DNA of 8,774 nucleotides, taken from contig JBCDIQ010000245.1 of the NCBI GenBank assembly GCA_039024295.1, forward strand, positions 1 through 8,774, given 5' to 3'. This document shows, one piece after another, positions 6,909-8,774 of the stretch (position 1 is the first letter of the stretch; every line of letters starts with the position of its first letter). The translations under genes and the position numbers were made by a program. Under the pieces are notes generated by a model. It searched no databases. It worked only from the letters and a program-made list of their open reading frames with translations, and had not been told where the DNA came from. The stretch is from JBCDIQ01 sp039024295. GTDB taxonomy: Bacteria > Bacteroidota > Bacteroidia > J057.

Positions 6909-6944
6909 GGGGGTTCGTACAGCGAACCTTTTATCCCCCATTTT
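6909..6944. terminator. Weak hairpins downstream of the minus-strand operon
   Basis: Just past the stop of the 542-residue gene, GGTTCG (6912-6917) can pair with CGAACC (6923-6928), or alternatively GGGGG (6909-6913) with CCCCC (6935-6939). ATTTT follows on the plus strand, but no T-run follows on the minus strand, so it is a poor terminator for the minus-strand gene. A further small palindrome, CCCCAATGTTGGGG, lies at 6854-6867. Confidence 0.3.
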
Positions 6945-6945
6945 A

Positions 6946-8574
6946 CTACTTCCTATCCAATGGAACCGTGACCACTTTGGGAATAGCCTCGCCTTCCCCA
7001 TCCAGCAGCAGGAGGGCAGCTATGGATTCATTCAACCAGGCGGTATAAGTCGGGACATGGTACTGATCCCTCCTCCTTCCATCATAAATCGGATATGGCC
7101 CGGTAAAGGTTCCATCTTTCAGGTTAATGGAACGTTTGTACAGCATGGGAGCTTTATAGGGTTTCCCGGAGGGTGCTTCACGGGTGATCATGTCTATGCG
7201 CATCCGGTCTGGAAAGACGTTCAGCTGGTAATTGCGGGTCATCCTCTCCCGAAGGTTTTCAGCCCGCTGAATCACCGGAATAATGATCGCCTTCTGAACT
7301 TTGCCTTCCGGAGAAAACTCGTACAGGATGATATCTTCATGCCGGGTATCAAATGAAGTGGCAGCCTGTACCCCATTGATGTATTCAAGCTGGCGATTTT
7401 TCAGGTACCGTTGCGTGACAACCCAAAGCGATTGATCGGGAAGCTCGATAACCTCCCGAATCTCATAATGATCAAATGGTACATTGGGCCTAAGTTTTAC
7501 AGCCTCTCGCTCCTTGGCAACCTTTACCCGAAAACCAGAAGTGATCTCAACATATCGTTTTTGATCCAGCCTCATGTGGTCAAAGTCAAATTCGATTACC
7601 TGAAGGCTTTCTATTTCCTTTTTCCCGCGGTTTTTTACCCGCTTGGCAGTGACGGCAAATATACTCCCATTGTTGCCTACCTCAGGTACCAACCTGGCGT
7701 CATAAGGAGGGTCATTGAATGGGTCGGGATAGGGCTGAAAAACCATTTCCCTCGACTCGTTTAGGGAAGCGTCAAACTGAACAATTCTCAAGGCCTCTGG
7801 TCGTTTGAAGACCGGCACATAAATATTCCCGGCATTGTCTAACTGACAATCAAGGGCGTAAGACTTTTCCCTCAACCATACATCAATCGGAAATGTGGCA
7901 GATTGAAGGGTATCAAAATTTCGTGAAAGCCTCACAAACCTCAGGTGGGAAACGTTCGTGATTTTTTGTCCCAGGTTCCATTCTCCTAAGGGGAATTGGG
8001 TTAGCTGGGTAATGGAAGGACGTTTTACCTGATTTTCAAAGACGTATAGCAATATTTGCTGTCCATCAGGCGAAAAATTAAACCCTACAGGCTCTACTCG
8101 GTCTCCAATAACCATGAACAAGGTTTGAGAAGAAATGTATTCCCCTTCCTGTGCTTCATATCGATGCGCAAGAATCTGATGCGCACGGGTTTGAGGATCA
8201 AACCGATACGAAAGCAAATTCACCATACCATCTTGTGCAAAGATGTAGATCAGGTTTTCGTTATTTGAGATATTTAGCTCACTTTCCCATAGCAGTTTCG
8301 CCTTAGAATCGAAACAGGATACCAACCGACGGCGATTCCCTCGAAAAGACGGTTTCCAAACCATAACAAACTTATCTTCTGAGACAACCGCTGAGGTCTT
8401 TATCCCTATCCCGTGTAAGTCCATTCCAAACCTCAGCCACACATAGGGAAAAATATCTTCTTTCAAGTAGGCTCCTTCTAAGGCATAAGTACCTCTGGGC
8501 TCAGGGATTTCCTGTCCAAGAGATGGCAGAGGACTGATCAACAGCAAGCAGGCTGCAAGCCAAAAAGGGCGCAT
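6946..8574 (-). CDS. Exported protein of unknown function, probable beta-propeller
   Basis: A 542-residue protein. The signal peptide is residues 1-20 (MRPFWLAACLLLISPLPSLG); cleavage before Gln21 is likely, and the lone Cys9 lies inside the hydrophobic core, so it is not a lipobox. The rest has spaced beta-strand phrases resembling propeller blades of the TolB/WD40-like type: NFSPDGQQILLYVFE at about 166-180, LDNAGNIYVPVFKR at 245-258, FAVTAKR near 306, LPDQSLWVVTQRY at 378-390 and YEFSPEGKVQKAIIIPV at 418-434. There is no catalytic motif, no membrane anchor after the signal peptide and, unlike the two plus-strand proteins, no T9SS tail (it ends VPLDRK), so it is probably periplasmic. ATG8574 is chosen because it opens the signal peptide. 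The 59-residue gene ends nine bases upstream, so the two are probably co-transcribed. I do not recognise a named family. Confidence 0.85.
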   Translation of the reverse strand: MRPFWLAACLLLISPLPSLGQEIPEPRGTYALEGAYLKEDIFPYVWLRFGMDLHGIGIKTSAVVSEDKFVMVWKPSFRGNRRRLVSCFDSKAKLLWESELNISNNENLIYIFAQDGMVNLLSYRFDPQTRAHQILAHRYEAQEGEYISSQTLFMVIGDRVEPVGFNFSPDGQQILLYVFENQVKRPSITQLTQFPLGEWNLGQKITNVSHLRFVRLSRNFDTLQSATFPIDVWLREKSYALDCQLDNAGNIYVPVFKRPEALRIVQFDASLNESREMVFQPYPDPFNDPPYDARLVPEVGNNGSIFAVTAKRVKNRGKKEIESLQVIEFDFDHMRLDQKRYVEITSGFRVKVAKEREAVKLRPNVPFDHYEIREVIELPDQSLWVVTQRYLKNRQLEYINGVQAATSFDTRHEDIILYEFSPEGKVQKAIIIPVIQRAENLRERMTRNYQLNVFPDRMRIDMITREAPSGKPYKAPMLYKRSINLKDGTFTGPYPIYDGRRRDQYHVPTYTAWLNESIAALLLLDGEGEAIPKVVTVPLDRK

Positions 8575-8583
8575 ACCTCAAAG

Positions 8584-8763
8584 TTATTTTTCTCGAATTT
8601 CTTCAAATTCTACCGTTTCTGCCAATTCATCCAGGTCAGGAAGTGGGGATTGGGGCTGATTTCTAGGAATTTGAATTTCCAGCTCTTCTATTTTCTTTTT
8701 AATAGATAGTTTTTCTTTTCTGAGCTTAATAAGAATATCGTTTCTGTCCATTAGATTTTTCAT
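8584..8763 (-). CDS. Small charged, probably helical protein
   Basis: A 59-residue protein starting MKNLMDRNDILIKLRKEKLS and ending ETVEFEEIREK, with TAA at 8586-8584. Residues ~8-31 are a lysine- and glutamate-rich stretch with leucine/isoleucine at helical spacing (ILIKLRKEKLSIKKKIEELEI), consistent with an amphipathic helix or short coiled coil. A proline-rich linker (PRNQPQSPLPDLD) and an acidic C-terminus follow. It has no signal peptide or membrane segment, so it is probably cytoplasmic. ATG8763 gives this length; Met5 (ATG8751) is an alternative start. It ends nine bases before the exported 542-residue protein gene, suggesting one transcript whose promoter lies at or beyond the window edge. 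The length is below usual gene-calling limits, but the tight spacing supports it. No family recognised. Confidence 0.65.
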   Translation of the reverse strand: MKNLMDRNDILIKLRKEKLSIKKKIEELEIQIPRNQPQSPLPDLDELAETVEFEEIREK

Positions 8764-8774
8764 TTAACTTCAAT

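Noticed and set aside
7057..7764. Plus-strand frames of 99 and 117 codons opposite the 542-residue gene
   Set aside because: They are shadows of the minus-strand gene, which has a signal peptide and continuous propeller-like sequence.

Overview
The window looks like a chromosomal fragment of a member of the Bacteroidota, possibly a Saprospiria/Lewinella-like marine lineage (the lower rank is a guess). The evidence is two secreted proteins ending in a type IX secretion system (T9SS) C-terminal sorting domain (YPNP/FYPSP start, LxPGVY near the end), weak or absent Shine-Dalgarno sites, and intergenic perfect palindromes of a kind I associate with this phylum. No tRNA, rRNA, cas gene or intact transposase gene is visible.

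Layout: (1) 1-332 is AT-rich upstream DNA with a possible 9-codon mini-ORF that overlaps the next start. (2) 333-4220 (+) encodes a 1295-residue exported protein made almost entirely of five ~237-residue units. Each unit is two DUF4397-like halves, giving ten domains, followed by a T9SS tail. A clear intrinsic terminator follows at 4295-4324. (3) 4483-5481 (+) encodes a 332-residue secreted T9SS protein with no recognised central domain. (4) 5482-6945 is a 1.46-kb repeat-rich island between convergent genes. It holds a small orphan CRISPR array (three 35-bp repeats, two spacers, 6544-6714) followed by a hairpin-rich flank. A second copy of that flank, still joined to the 3' end of a CRISPR repeat, lies at 5512-5655 directly behind gene 2. 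Between the copies are a structured element of about 505 bp bounded by a 16-bp perfect inverted repeat and a short open frame that may be a gene remnant. (5) 8763-6946 (-) is a probable two-gene operon: a 59-residue charged, probably helical protein, then a 542-residue exported beta-propeller-like protein.

The two T9SS proteins would be exported by Sec and moved across the outer membrane by T9SS; the long repeat protein is best read as a surface or adhesive filament-like protein. The island appears to be a decayed CRISPR locus without cas genes. The duplicated trailer and the inverted-repeat element suggest it has been rearranged by duplication, deletion and insertion. The most noteworthy signal is the pairing of a CRISPR repeat end with the same two-hairpin cassette at two places about 1.2 kb apart.
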